64,000 bases of DNA, from positions 186,001 to 250,000 of the forward strand of contig CAVVZI010000009.1 in the NCBI GenBank assembly GCA_963752815.1, given 5' to 3'. The stretch is from Sva-07 sp963752815. Lineage in GTDB: Bacteria > Actinomycetota > Acidimicrobiia > Acidimicrobiales > Ilumatobacteraceae. The notes under the pieces were generated by a model that made no database searches, was not told the origin of the DNA, and worked only from the letters and a program-made list of their open reading frames with translations. Position numbers and translations under genes: made by a program. Each line of letters starts with the position of its first letter. The first letter of the stretch is position 1. Shown here one piece after another: positions 1-8,714 of the stretch.

Positions 1-537
1 ATCGGTGACCCGACGTTCGAGTTCACCAGCCAACCGGAAGGTGGAGGGACGTTCGTCCAACTTCGGGAGGGTGGCAGAGCGTTGGCCGATCGCTGGCGAG
101 ATCACGTCACCAAGGAGATCCGCTTCGGCTCGTTGATGGAGCAGTTGCCCAACCCGGAGAACCGAATCACTCCGGCGTTCGACTCTGTGGACGCCATCGG
201 CATTCCGCGGCCCCGGTTCAACTTCACGATCGGTCGGTACGTGCGCGACGGCATGGCCGAAGCCACGATCCTCCACGAGCGGTTGTTCGAGGAACTGGAC
301 GCCACCGAGCGACACCATGTCGGCTTCCCGTTCGGAGCGGGCCACATCATCGGCACCACGAAGATGGGCGACAACCCCGCCGACTCCGTCGTCGACAGCG
401 ACTGCCGCTGCCATGACGTGCCGAACATGTTCATCGCCGGATCCAGCGTGTTCCCCACCGAGGGCACCGCCAACCCGACGCTGACGTTGGCCGCACTCGC
501 CCTCCGCACCGCCCAGACGATCCGCCAGGACCTGTAA
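1..537 (+). CDS. GMC-family FAD oxidoreductase, C-terminal part
   Basis: Open from the first base of the window, so only the last 178 residues are present. The visible part is the GMC_oxred_C domain: a GAGHIIGTTKMG stretch with the conserved active-site His, then FIAGSSVFPTEGTANPTLT, where the FAD-contacting C-terminal loop and the second catalytic Asn lie. Family members oxidise alcohols, sugars or polyols using FAD; the substrate cannot be read from this end. It lies next to an arabinose-type scar and sugar-transport genes, so a sugar or polyol dehydrogenase role is plausible (inference). It ends with TAA 49 bases before a LacI-type operator. No hairpin terminator is obvious after it. Confidence 0.9.
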   Translation: MGDPTFEFTSQPEGGGTFVQLREGGRALADRWRDHVTKEIRFGSLMEQLPNPENRITPAFDSVDAIGIPRPRFNFTIGRYVRDGMAEATILHERLFEELDATERHHVGFPFGAGHIIGTTKMGDNPADSVVDSDCRCHDVPNMFIAGSSVFPTEGTANPTLTLAALALRTAQTIRQDL

Positions 538-585
538 CCCGAGCAACACCGGCCCGCGCCGTGAGGCCGTCGTCGTCGACACTCG

Positions 586-603
586 AATGGTTACGCTACC
601 ATT
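586..603. promoter_or_regulatory. LacI/AraR-type operator overlapping a -10 (copy 1)
   Basis: The 18-mer AATGGTTACGCTACCATT is a dyad centred on CG (14 of 18 positions symmetric), the usual form of LacI-family operators. TACCAT inside it (597-602) is a plausible -10, which would start transcription about at the GTG at 611. The same 17 of 18 bases recur at 11309-11326, and a 15-of-18 match is at 11634-11651. The regulator is most likely the LacI protein encoded just downstream (inference). Confidence 0.75.
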
Positions 604-610
604 CGACCTC

Positions 611-729
611 GTGAGCAATTTCACCATCGGCGTCGATTTCGGCACGCTGTCGGCGAGAGCCGTGGTGGTCGCGAGGATGGCGAACTCCGCTGGAATGCGG
701 CGTGGTTCCACCTCGCCCGCGGTGTCTGA
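611..729 (+). pseudogene. araB: Deletion scar: araB 5' end joined to a probable araA 3' end
   Basis: Reading from GTG 611 gives MSNFTIGVDFGTLSARAVVV, the nucleotide-binding start of L-ribulokinase (AraB, FGGY family). After about 20 residues the similarity stops, and that frame ends at 746-748. In another frame, 673-729 reads EDGELRWNAAWFHLARGV followed by TGA. This resembles the RWN-containing C-terminus of L-arabinose isomerase (AraA), recalled rather than aligned. The simplest reading is one deletion, with its junction near 668-675, that removed most of an araB-D-A operon and kept its operator, its first codons, its last codons and the regulator that follows 15 bases later. A collapsed assembly is the alternative. 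The AraB half is firm; the AraA half is inference. Confidence 0.65.
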
Positions 730-744
730 CGTAACTTCCGTGCC

Positions 745-1752
745 GTGAGCCGCAGCCGTCAGTCCCCCGTGATGGCCGACGTCGCCAAGCTGGCGGGTGT
801 CGCGCCGATCACGGTGTCGCGGGTGATCAACAACCATCCGCTCGTCACCGACGCGACCCGCGCCAAGGTGCAGCAGGCGATCGACACGCTCGGCTACCGC
901 AGCAACATGGCGGCGCGCACGTTGGCCGGTGGGCGTTCGCGGGTGCTCGGCGTCATCAGCGTCGAATCACAGTTCTACGGCCCGTCGAGAACCTTGTTCG
1001 GCGTCCACGCCGCCGCTCGACAGTTCGACCACAGCGTCGTCTTCGTCACGATGCGCGACGCAAGCGTCGACGAGATGCGCGCCGGGCTCGACCACCTGCG
1101 CGACGCGCACGCCGACGGCGTCATCGTCATCGCTCCGGTCCGCGAGGCCGTCGAAGCACTCGACGTCATCCGCCCGACCGTGCCGTTCGTCGTCACGTCC
1201 GACTCCGGTGGTGCCTATCCGGCAGTCAGCATCGACCAGGTGCACGGTGCGAGGCTCGCCACCGCTCACCTGCTGGACCTCGGCCACGAGACGGTCCACC
1301 ACATCCAGGGACCCAAGGGCTGGCTCGACGCCGAGGCCCGCGCCGTTGGATGGAGACAGGAACTGCGCTCCCGGAAACGTCGCATTCCGCGAGCACTGCG
1401 TGGGGATTGGAGTCCCGCTTCGGGGTACCGCGCCGGGGAGGCACTCGCCGCCGATCCGAACGTCACGGCGATCTTCGTCGCCAACGATCAGATGGCGCTC
1501 GGGGTGATCCTTGCCCTCCTGGCGGCCCGTCGGGCCATCGGCGACGAAGTCGCGCTGGTCGGCTTCGACGACACCCCCGAGTCGGAGTACTACGCGGCGC
1601 CGCTCACCACGATCCGCCAGGACCTCGACGAGGTCGGTCGACGAGCGGTCGAGCTCCTGCTCGGCATCATGGCCGGAGGTGAGGGGCGACAGATCCGCAT
1701 CGAACCCAGCCTCATCGAGCGCTTCAGCTCCACCGGCCGTCGCGAAAGGTGA
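745..1752 (+). CDS. LacI-family transcriptional regulator (AraR-like by context)
   Basis: 335 residues, normal LacI length. N-terminal helix-turn-helix and hinge at about residues 10-65 (VAKLAGVAPITVSRVINN, then LGYRSNMAARTLAGGRS), then a periplasmic-binding-like sensor domain ending in VALVGFDDTPESEYYAAPLTTIRQ, typical of sugar-responsive members. GTG 745 is used because it leaves a usual short N-terminal tail; ATG 772 is an alternative, and neither has a Shine-Dalgarno. It is the last gene of the locus whose first part is the ara scar, behind the operator at 586-603. It therefore probably represses that promoter and the two matching sites near 11.3 and 11.6 kb. The ligand (arabinose or a derivative) is inference. 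Confidence 0.88.
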   Translation: MSRSRQSPVMADVAKLAGVAPITVSRVINNHPLVTDATRAKVQQAIDTLGYRSNMAARTLAGGRSRVLGVISVESQFYGPSRTLFGVHAAARQFDHSVVFVTMRDASVDEMRAGLDHLRDAHADGVIVIAPVREAVEALDVIRPTVPFVVTSDSGGAYPAVSIDQVHGARLATAHLLDLGHETVHHIQGPKGWLDAEARAVGWRQELRSRKRRIPRALRGDWSPASGYRAGEALAADPNVTAIFVANDQMALGVILALLAARRAIGDEVALVGFDDTPESEYYAAPLTTIRQDLDEVGRRAVELLLGIMAGGEGRQIRIEPSLIERFSSTGRRER

Positions 1753-1799
1753 TCGCCGCGCCATCCGGTACTTGCGTTTCGCTGTGACTTCTGTCATGT

Positions 1800-1813
1800 T
1801 GTAAACGTTCTCG
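1800..1813. promoter_or_regulatory. Second LacI-type operator, imperfect copy
   Basis: TGTAAACGTTCTCG matches 12 of 14 positions of TGWAAWCGWTTWCA, the form taken by the symmetric site at 2943-2956. It lies 63 bases before the second LacI gene and fits autoregulation of that gene. Confidence 0.5.
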
Positions 1814-1875
1814 ACAACGATTGCAGCCGAGGGGGCCTGCGGCGTGGGAACGGCGAGAGGGGACGCACCGGACCG

Positions 1876-2907
1876 ATGTCCAACATGACGATCGACGGAT
1901 CTCGGGTGACGATTGCCGACGTGGCCGCACGCGCCAACGTGTCGATCGCCACCGTGTCGCGCGTCGTCAACGAACGTTACGGCGTCGCCGCGAGCACCAT
2001 CACCCGGGTCCAGGACGTCATCGACGAACTCGGCTACGAGTCGAGTCTCGTCGCCCGCAGCCTCCGCAGCCAGCGCACGAACGTCATCGGCGTGCTCGTC
2101 TCCGACATCGAACCATTCAGCGCCGAACTGCTGAAGGGCGTCGCCCGCGCGCTCCACGGGTCCGAGTACGAGCTGGTGATCTACTCCGGGATGAGCGCCA
2201 AGGAGGGCTGGGAGCGTCGCTACCTCTCCCGCCTCAGCGGCACACTCGCCGACGGCATCATCCTGGTGGCACCGACCGTGGTGGAGGTCAACGCCACCCA
2301 TCCCGTCGTCGCGGTCGACCCGCACCTCGGCGGATCGTTCCTCCCGACCGTCGACGCCCAGAACTTCGAGGGTGCCGTCGCCGCGACCGAGCACCTGCTG
2401 GGGCTCGGCCATCGCCGCATCGGATTTCTTGCCGGACGCGCCGATCTCGAGTCGGCGCGCCGTCGCGAGGCCGGCTATCGCTTCGCGCTCGAGCTGGCGG
2501 GCATCTCGTTCGATCCGGACCTCGTGCAGGAGGGTGGGTTCACCGAGGAAACCGCGGAGGTTCCGGCGCGCACCCTGCTGTCACTCCCCGACCGCCCGAC
2601 CGCGATCTTCGCCGCCAACGACCTGTCCGCGATCCAGGTGATCCGCACGGCGAACGAGCTCGGCATCGACGTCCCGTCGGACCTGTCGGTCGTGGGCTTC
2701 GACAACATCCCGGAATCCGCACTCACCGATCCGCCGCTGACAACAGTGGACCAGTCGATCCAGGGCCTGGGTCACGAAGCGGTACGGCTGCTCATCGATC
2801 TCATCGACCGGCCAGCCAGCCGGAGCGAACCGCCGGCCCACGTCAAGCTCCCCACGCACCTCGTCGTGCGGCGATCGTCGATCGCACCACGGGCGGGCTC
2901 GTCATGA
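1876..2907 (+). CDS. LacI-family transcriptional regulator of the CUT1/GH3 operon
   Basis: 343 residues. HTH and hinge at about residues 10-70 (TIADVAARANVSIATVSRVVN, then LGYESSLVARSLRSQRT), sensor domain to the end with the family motif LSVVGFDNIPESALTDPPLTTVDQS. The ATG at 1876 is followed six bases later by MTIDGS from a second ATG, so either could be used. The gene stands immediately before a sugar ABC importer and a GH3 glycosidase in the same direction, the usual place for the local repressor. Sites resembling TGWAAWCGWTTWCA flank it on both sides (1800-1813 and 2943-2956). The inducer is probably an oligosaccharide or glycoside taken up by the importer (inference). Confidence 0.88.
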   Translation: MSNMTIDGSRVTIADVAARANVSIATVSRVVNERYGVAASTITRVQDVIDELGYESSLVARSLRSQRTNVIGVLVSDIEPFSAELLKGVARALHGSEYELVIYSGMSAKEGWERRYLSRLSGTLADGIILVAPTVVEVNATHPVVAVDPHLGGSFLPTVDAQNFEGAVAATEHLLGLGHRRIGFLAGRADLESARRREAGYRFALELAGISFDPDLVQEGGFTEETAEVPARTLLSLPDRPTAIFAANDLSAIQVIRTANELGIDVPSDLSVVGFDNIPESALTDPPLTTVDQSIQGLGHEAVRLLIDLIDRPASRSEPPAHVKLPTHLVVRRSSIAPRAGSS

Positions 2908-2942
2908 TCCCGGCACCCCCACCGCACCCGTCGCGCCCGTTC

Positions 2943-2956
2943 TGAAATCGTTTACA
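2943..2956. promoter_or_regulatory. LacI-type operator before the sugar ABC operon
   Basis: TGAAATCGTTTACA is a 14-base dyad of the form TGWAAWCGWTTWCA centred on CG. It lies between the second LacI gene and the binding-protein gene, where the operon promoter must be. It is AT-rich against its surroundings. Confidence 0.65.
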
Positions 2957-2960
2957 AACA

Positions 2961-3062
2961 CCAGTTCCTCCCATCCACAACGTCGAAGACCAACCATCAC
3001 GCAGACCAACCAACACGAAGACAAGCAAACACATCAATCACATCCATCGAGGGGGATATGAG
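2961..3062 (+). promoter_or_regulatory. G-poor leader and strong ribosome binding site
   Basis: Only 9 of the 88 bases from 2961 to 3048 are G; the stretch is mostly A and C (repeats of CCAAC and ACA), very unlike the genome. It ends in a GAGGGGG Shine-Dalgarno at 3049-3055, seven bases before ATG 3063. An unstructured leader of this type suits high expression of the binding protein. The ATG at 3058 runs into a stop at once, so 3063 is the start. Confidence 0.55.
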
Positions 3063-4421
3063 ATGAAGACCACCCATCCATCACTGCGACGCCGGGCGCT
3101 CGTGCTCGTCGCCGCGCTCGGCCTCGTGGCCGCCGCGTGCGGAAGCGACGACGATTCGTCCTCCGACAGCGCGGCACCGGCCACCGACGCAGCCACCGAG
3201 AACTCGACCGCCGCCGACTCGGGCGGTGATGGCGAGGCAGTCGAGATCGACTGGTGGCACATCCAGAACAACGATCCGGGCCTCTCCGACTGGCAGGCAA
3301 TGGCCGACACCTACACGGAGGCCAATCCGAACGTCAAGATCAAGATCACGGTGATGGAGAACGAGGCGTTCAAGGCGGCCCTGCAGACCAACCTGCAGTC
3401 GGGTGACGTGCCCGACCTGTTCCAGTCGTGGGGCGGTGGTGGATTGCGTGACCAGGTCGACGCGGGCTTGGTGCAGGACATCACCGACGCCTCGTCCGAC
3501 TTCGTCGGCGACCTGAGCGAGGGTGCGACCAGCCTGTACCAGGTCGACGGCAAGCAGTACGGCATTCCGTACAACGCCAGCATGGTCGGGGTCTGGTACA
3601 ACAAGGACCTCTTCGCGCAGGCCGGGATCGACGCGCCGCCCGAGACCTGGGACGAACTGCTCGCCGACGTGCAGACGCTGAAGGACGCCGGGATCACCCC
3701 GATCGCGGTGGGGGCCGGCGACAAGTGGCCGGCCCACTTCTGGTACTCGTACCTCATGATCCGCCTCGGCGGGGCCGAGGCGATGAACCAGATCGCGGCC
3801 GACAACAACTTCAGTGTCCCGGCGGTGGTCGAGGCCGGCGAGAAAGTGGGAGACCTCGTCGCACTCGAACCGTTCCAGGCCGGGTTCCTGGGTGCCGGCT
3901 GGGATGCTCCTGACGGAGAATCCGGCACGATGGCGAGCGGCGGGGCCGCGATGGACCTGATGGGCCAGTGGGCGCCAGGCGCGTTCGCCACCCAGGCCGG
4001 CGTCGACGGTGCCGCGAACCTCCCCTTCGAACTGGGCTGGTTCCCGTTCCCGACCGTCGACGGCGGGGCCGGCCAGCCGACCGACGCCTTCGGCGGCGCC
4101 GACGGGTTCGCCGTGGGCAAGGATGCGCCACCGGAAGCGGTCGACTTCTTGAAGTTCATCACGAACCAGGAGAACCAGGAGACGTGGGCCGCCGACAGCG
4201 GCCTGCCCGTCAATCCACAGGCCGTCGGTGCAGTGACCGATCCGAACATGCAGGCGGTGCTCGAAGGATTGAACAACGCCTCGTTCATCCAACTCTTCCT
4301 CGACCAGTTCTTCACGGCCGAGGTCGGGAGCCAGGTCAACGATCAGGCCGCGCTGCTGTTCGCCGGCCAGACGTCACCACAGGATGCAGCCGACGCCATC
4401 ACCGCAACGGCCGGCGGCTGA
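3063..4421 (+). CDS. Sugar ABC transporter substrate-binding lipoprotein (CUT1 type)
   Basis: 452 residues. Signal peptide with basic start MKTTHPSLRRR, hydrophobic core and lipobox LVAAAC, giving lipidated Cys26. A Ser/Asp/Ala-rich tether covers about residues 27-58, then an SBP family 1 fold begins at VEIDWWHIQNN. IPYNASMVGVWYNKDLF and TWDELLADVQTLKDAGITPI are typical family stretches. The protein captures a sugar outside the membrane and hands it to the two permeases that follow. No ATPase gene is nearby; as in many actinobacteria, a shared MsiK-type ATPase elsewhere is likely (known of the family). The adjacent GH3 enzyme points to a beta-linked oligosaccharide or glycoside. Confidence 0.92.
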   Translation: MKTTHPSLRRRALVLVAALGLVAAACGSDDDSSSDSAAPATDAATENSTAADSGGDGEAVEIDWWHIQNNDPGLSDWQAMADTYTEANPNVKIKITVMENEAFKAALQTNLQSGDVPDLFQSWGGGGLRDQVDAGLVQDITDASSDFVGDLSEGATSLYQVDGKQYGIPYNASMVGVWYNKDLFAQAGIDAPPETWDELLADVQTLKDAGITPIAVGAGDKWPAHFWYSYLMIRLGGAEAMNQIAADNNFSVPAVVEAGEKVGDLVALEPFQAGFLGAGWDAPDGESGTMASGGAAMDLMGQWAPGAFATQAGVDGAANLPFELGWFPFPTVDGGAGQPTDAFGGADGFAVGKDAPPEAVDFLKFITNQENQETWAADSGLPVNPQAVGAVTDPNMQAVLEGLNNASFIQLFLDQFFTAEVGSQVNDQAALLFAGQTSPQDAADAITATAGG

Positions 4422-4438
4422 CGCTCCGGTTCCCCGAC

Positions 4439-4469
4439 GCGGGTGGGAGGCTGCGAGCCTCCCACCCGC
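4439..4469 (+). terminator. Intra-operon hairpin after the binding-protein gene
   Basis: Perfect 14-base arms (GCGGGTGGGAGGCT and its complement) around a GCG loop, 17 bases after the binding-protein stop and 71 bases before the first permease, without a T-run. In this position such hairpins usually protect the upstream mRNA or partly terminate, keeping binding protein in excess over permease. Confidence 0.65.
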
Positions 4470-4540
4470 CGTGCCTTCGATGAGAGCGCCCACACACCAC
4501 CACTCCCGCCGCGCGCCAACCGGCGTCGCGCCTCGGCCGT

Positions 4541-5419
4541 GTGCCGAAGACGACCGTGCTGCTGTTCATGCTGCCGGCGCTGACGCTCTACGGCGTCTTC
4601 GTGATCTACCCGATCATCCAGAGTCTGCGCTACAGCTTCTACGACTGGAACGGCCTCGAGCCCCTCGACAATTTCGTCGGGCTCGACAACTTCCGGCGGG
4701 CATGGTCCGACCAACTCTTCCGCGACGCCCTCAGCCACAACGTGATCATCCTGGTGCTGTCGGTCTTCCTGCAGGTGCCGTTCGCGCTCGGGCTGGCGTT
4801 GTTGCTCAATTCGCGGATCCACGGCCGAGCGATTCTGCGCACACTCTTCTTCGCCCCCTACGTGCTGTCCGAGGTGGTCACCGGCGTCGTGTGGCGACAG
4901 ATCTTGCGCCCGGACGGACTGCTCGACCAAGGCCTCGACGCCGTCGGCGCCACCGGCCTCACCCACGAATGGCTGGCCGACCCGGAACTCGTCCTGTACA
5001 GCCTCTTCTTCATCATCTCGTGGAAGTACTTCGGCTTCCACATGGTGATCATCCTGGCCGGGCTGCAGCAGCTGCCACGCGAGTTGCACGAAGCGGCATC
5101 GATCGATGGCGCGTCGTCGTGGCAGTCGTTCCGGTACATCACACTGCCCCTGCTCGGACCGACACTTCGCGTCTCGCTCTTCCTGTCGATCATCGGTGCC
5201 CTGCAGTTGTTCGACCTCGTCTGGGTCACCACCAAGGGAGGACCCATCGGCGCCTCGTCGACCATGGCCACGTTCCTGTACGACCAGTTCCGCAAGGGGC
5301 TGTTCGGCTACGCCAGCGCGGTCTCGATCGTGATCTTCGGCCTGTCGCTCGTCGTCGCGCTCTTCTACCAGCGAGTCGCGCTGCGTCGGGACCTCGAAGG
5401 GACTGGTCTCGTTGGTTGA
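4541..5419 (+). CDS. Sugar ABC transporter permease 1 (MalF/UgpA-like)
   Basis: 292 residues with six predicted membrane segments, the first at about residues 5-27 (VLLFMLPALTLYGVFVIYPI). The cytoplasmic EAA loop ELHEAASIDGASSWQSFRYI, which docks the ATPase, is near residue 190. GTG 4541 is chosen because the next upstream stop in this frame is at 4481 and no better start lies between; there is no clear Shine-Dalgarno. The gene follows the binding protein after a hairpin and overlaps the next permease by 8 bases. It forms half of the CUT1 membrane channel. Confidence 0.9.
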   Translation: MPKTTVLLFMLPALTLYGVFVIYPIIQSLRYSFYDWNGLEPLDNFVGLDNFRRAWSDQLFRDALSHNVIILVLSVFLQVPFALGLALLLNSRIHGRAILRTLFFAPYVLSEVVTGVVWRQILRPDGLLDQGLDAVGATGLTHEWLADPELVLYSLFFIISWKYFGFHMVIILAGLQQLPRELHEAASIDGASSWQSFRYITLPLLGPTLRVSLFLSIIGALQLFDLVWVTTKGGPIGASSTMATFLYDQFRKGLFGYASAVSIVIFGLSLVVALFYQRVALRRDLEGTGLVG

Positions 5420-6287
5420 TCTTCCACTCGACCCGCCGGCGGTCGAGTCACCCTCACTGCGACGCCGCAAGTGGGTCGGCCACGGAGCCCTCTACCTCGT
5501 CGCGTTCTTCGTGCTGTGCGCGATCATCATTCCCCTCACCTTTTCGGTGCTCGGCGGATTCCGGACGAACCAGCAGTTGGTGCAGGACCCGGTGGGTTTC
5601 CCCAACCCGTGGACCGGCTCGAACTACACCTCGATCCTCCAGTCGGGCGACTTCTGGCGCCAGGTGTTCAACAGCACGGTCATCGCGTTGCTGACGGCCG
5701 CGATGGTGCTGCCCGCCGCGTCGATGGCCGCGTTCGTCATCGCCCGGTACTCGTTCCGCGGGCGCGAACTCTTCTACGGCCTGTTCACCCTCGGCCTGTT
5801 GTTCCCCGTCGCCGTGGCGATCCTGCCGCTGTTCATCGTCCTGCGGCAGGTGGGTCTGCTGAGCAACCCGCTCGGCGTGGCACTCCCGCAGGCGGCATTC
5901 GGGCTGCCGATCGCGATCATCATCATGCGCCCCTTCTTCCGGGCCATTCCGCAAGAGCTCCAGGACGCCGCGGCGATCGACGGCTGCACCCCGCTGCGGT
6001 TCTACTGGTCGGTGATGCTGCCGCTGTCGCGGCCGGTGCTGAGCACCATCGCCGTGATCACGATCGTCGGCAGCTGGAATGCGTTCTTCCTGCCGCTGCT
6101 CGTACTCATCGATCCCGACAAGGCGACCTTGCCGATCGGCGTCAACAACGTCTCGACGCAGTATTCGACCGACTTCGCGCTCGTCCTCGCCTACACGACG
6201 TTGGCCATGGTGCCGGCGCTGATCTTCTACGCCATCGCCGAACGCCAGATCATCGGCGGCCTGACGGCGGGCGCGGTGAAGGAATGA
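5412..6287 (+). CDS. Sugar ABC transporter permease 2 (MalG/UgpE-like)
   Basis: 291 residues, six predicted membrane segments. The EAA loop LQDAAAIDGCTPLRFYWSVMLPLSRP and the C-terminal ERQIIGGLTAGAVKE are classic for the second CUT1 permease. The TTG start at 5412 overlaps the end of permease 1, consistent with translational coupling. It pairs with permease 1 to form the translocation pore and is followed 7 bases later by the GH3 gene, so import and hydrolysis are co-expressed. Confidence 0.9.
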   Translation: MVDLPLDPPAVESPSLRRRKWVGHGALYLVAFFVLCAIIIPLTFSVLGGFRTNQQLVQDPVGFPNPWTGSNYTSILQSGDFWRQVFNSTVIALLTAAMVLPAASMAAFVIARYSFRGRELFYGLFTLGLLFPVAVAILPLFIVLRQVGLLSNPLGVALPQAAFGLPIAIIIMRPFFRAIPQELQDAAAIDGCTPLRFYWSVMLPLSRPVLSTIAVITIVGSWNAFFLPLLVLIDPDKATLPIGVNNVSTQYSTDFALVLAYTTLAMVPALIFYAIAERQIIGGLTAGAVKE

Positions 6288-6294
6288 GAGAACC

Positions 6295-8625
6295 ATGACC
6301 GCCACCGCCGACCCGACACTTCCGTACCGCGACCCGACCACGACCGTCGCCGACCGCGTCGTCGATCTGCTCGACCGGATGAACCTCGACGAGAAGCTGG
6401 CCCAATTGGGGAGCGCTTGGGTGTTCCAGATCGCGGGACCGAACGGGCTCGACGACGAGCGTGCGGCGCAACTCCTCGCCCATGGGATCGGCCACATCAC
6501 CCGGATCGGCGGCGCCAGCAGCCTCCGGGCAGCCGGCGCCGCCGACCTGGCCAACCAGATCCAGCGCCATCTCGTCGAGCACACCCGGCTGGGAATTCCC
6601 GCCATCGTCCACGAGGAGATCTGCTCGGGCCTGATGACCCGGGAGGCCACCATCTTCCCGCAGGCGATCGGTGTGGCGAGCACGTTCCGGCCTGACCACA
6701 ACCGGAAGATGGCCGACGCGATCCGCCTCCAGATGCGCTCGGTCGGGGCTCATCAAGGGCTGTCACCGGTCCTCGACGTGTGCCGGGATCCGCGTTGGGG
6801 CCGGTGCGAGGAGACCTACGGGGAGGATCCGGCACTCGTCGCCGCCATGGGCAACGCGTTCATCGACGGCTTGCAGGGCGTCGATCTCGTCGACGGCGTG
6901 GTCGCCACCGCCAAACACTTCGTCGGGTACGGCGCCTCGGAAGGCGGGCTCAACTGGGCGCCGGCCCATCTACCCGAGCGGGAGCTGCGCGACGTCTACC
7001 TCTGGCCGTTCGAAACGGCGGTCCGTGACGCGGCGTTGGCGTCGGTGATGAACGGCTATCACGAACTGGACGGCCTGCCCTGCGGAGCCAACCGCTGGCT
7101 CCTGACCGACCTGCTGCGCGGCGAATGGGGATTCGACGGAACGGTGGTGTCGGACTACTTCACCGTCCGCCAGTTGCACGACTACCACCACGTGGTGGCC
7201 GACCCCGCGGCGGCCGCTGCGGCGGGCCTGCACGCCGGCATCGACGTGGAGTTGCCGGGCACCGACTGTTACGACGGGCCGTTACGCGAGGCGTTGGCGT
7301 CGGGTCGGATCGACCTCGTCGACGTGGACGTGGCCGTCGCCCGCGTGCTCGACACGAAGTTCCGCCTCGGATTGTTCGAGCAGCCGTTCGTCGACACCGG
7401 CGCGGCGCGCGTGCACACGCGCACGCCGGCGCAACTCGACCTCGCTCGGGCGATCGCCGCCGACAGTCTGGTGCTGCTGAAGAACGACGGCGTCCTCCCG
7501 CTCGCATCACCGCGGACAATGGCCGTGATCGGCCCGAACGCCGCGTCGGCGCGCAACCTGCTCGGTGACTACAGCTACATCTCCCACGTCGAGTCGCTCA
7601 ACGAGGTGTTGCGGAGCGGGCGCAATGTGTTCGCGATGCCGATCGAGCACGGCGTCGACGTCGACACCCAGACCGACCTCGCCCACATCCCGACCGTCGT
7701 CGACGCGCTGCGATCACGGCTGCCCTCGACCGAAGTCACCTACGTCGAGGGATGCACGATCTCCGGCGCCGATCGATCAGGTTTCGACGAAGCCGTCGCG
7801 GCCGCGGCACGGAGCGATGTCGTCGTCCTGGTGATGGGTGAACGCGCCGGCCTGACCGACGACTGCACCACCGGCGAGAGTCGCGACGTGGCTTCGCTCG
7901 ACCTGCCTGGCATCCAGGAGGAACTCGTGTCGGCCGTGGCAGCGACCGGGACACCGCTGGTCCTGGTGCTCGTCGCCGGCCGACCGATCGGTTCACCTGC
8001 CGTGCACGATGCCTCCGCGGCCGTGCTCATGGCCTGGCTGCCGGGCGAGCAGGGCGGGACCGCGATCGCCGACGCGATCAGCGGCGCCGTGAGTCCCGGC
8101 GGCAAGCTGCCCATCACCTATCCGCGTAGTTCGGGGCAGATCCCGATCTATCACGGCCACAAGGTGTCCGGCGGTCGATCGCACTGGAAGGGGGCATACG
8201 TCGACCTGTCGAACGAACCGCTCTACCCGTTCGGTCATGGGCTCTCCTACTCCACGTTCACGCTCGGCGTCGACCAGCTCGACGGCCGCGTCGTCGGGCC
8301 TGGCGACGTGGTCGACGTGACCGTGACACTCGCCAATGTCGGCGCTCGGCGTGCCGACGAAGTGGTGCAGCTGTACAGCCGCGATCCCGTCGCCAGCCTG
8401 ACCCGCCCGATCCGCGAGCTCCAGGGTTTTGCGCGAGCCACGCTCGACCCCGGCGCATCGACTCGGATCACGTTCCACGTCGCGGTCGAGGCGCTCGGGT
8501 TCACGGGCCGCGAGTTCGGCTACGGGATCGAGCCCGGCGAGGTCGAGTTCGTGGTCGGCACGTCGGCGATCGATGTCCAGCCGGCCGGCAGTGTGGTGAT
8601 CGGCGGACCGGCGTGGACCAGGTGA
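6295..8625 (+). CDS. Glycoside hydrolase family 3 (beta-glucosidase/xylosidase type)
   Basis: 776 residues, full length. The N-terminal barrel has EEICSGLM, ATAKHFVGYGASEGG and the nucleophile motif GTVVSDYF (Asp287). The second domain carries TTGESRDVASLDLPG, whose Glu528 is the likely acid/base. A C-terminal fibronectin III-like domain (VTLANVGARRADEVVQLY) starts near residue 670. No signal peptide is visible, so it is probably cytoplasmic and acts on glycosides brought in by the importer encoded just upstream. ATG 6295 follows the permease stop by 7 bases. Beta-glucosidase, beta-xylosidase and related activities cannot be told apart here. It is the last gene of the operon. Confidence 0.9.
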   Translation: MTATADPTLPYRDPTTTVADRVVDLLDRMNLDEKLAQLGSAWVFQIAGPNGLDDERAAQLLAHGIGHITRIGGASSLRAAGAADLANQIQRHLVEHTRLGIPAIVHEEICSGLMTREATIFPQAIGVASTFRPDHNRKMADAIRLQMRSVGAHQGLSPVLDVCRDPRWGRCEETYGEDPALVAAMGNAFIDGLQGVDLVDGVVATAKHFVGYGASEGGLNWAPAHLPERELRDVYLWPFETAVRDAALASVMNGYHELDGLPCGANRWLLTDLLRGEWGFDGTVVSDYFTVRQLHDYHHVVADPAAAAAAGLHAGIDVELPGTDCYDGPLREALASGRIDLVDVDVAVARVLDTKFRLGLFEQPFVDTGAARVHTRTPAQLDLARAIAADSLVLLKNDGVLPLASPRTMAVIGPNAASARNLLGDYSYISHVESLNEVLRSGRNVFAMPIEHGVDVDTQTDLAHIPTVVDALRSRLPSTEVTYVEGCTISGADRSGFDEAVAAAARSDVVVLVMGERAGLTDDCTTGESRDVASLDLPGIQEELVSAVAATGTPLVLVLVAGRPIGSPAVHDASAAVLMAWLPGEQGGTAIADAISGAVSPGGKLPITYPRSSGQIPIYHGHKVSGGRSHWKGAYVDLSNEPLYPFGHGLSYSTFTLGVDQLDGRVVGPGDVVDVTVTLANVGARRADEVVQLYSRDPVASLTRPIRELQGFARATLDPGASTRITFHVAVEALGFTGREFGYGIEPGEVEFVVGTSAIDVQPAGSVVIGGPAWTR

Positions 8626-8714
8626 CGCGGCGAGGCGTGGGCCCGTGACCTGGGCGATGGTGACACTGGTGAGGGGCGCTCGGTGATGGCAACCGTCCCT
8701 GACACGATGACTCG

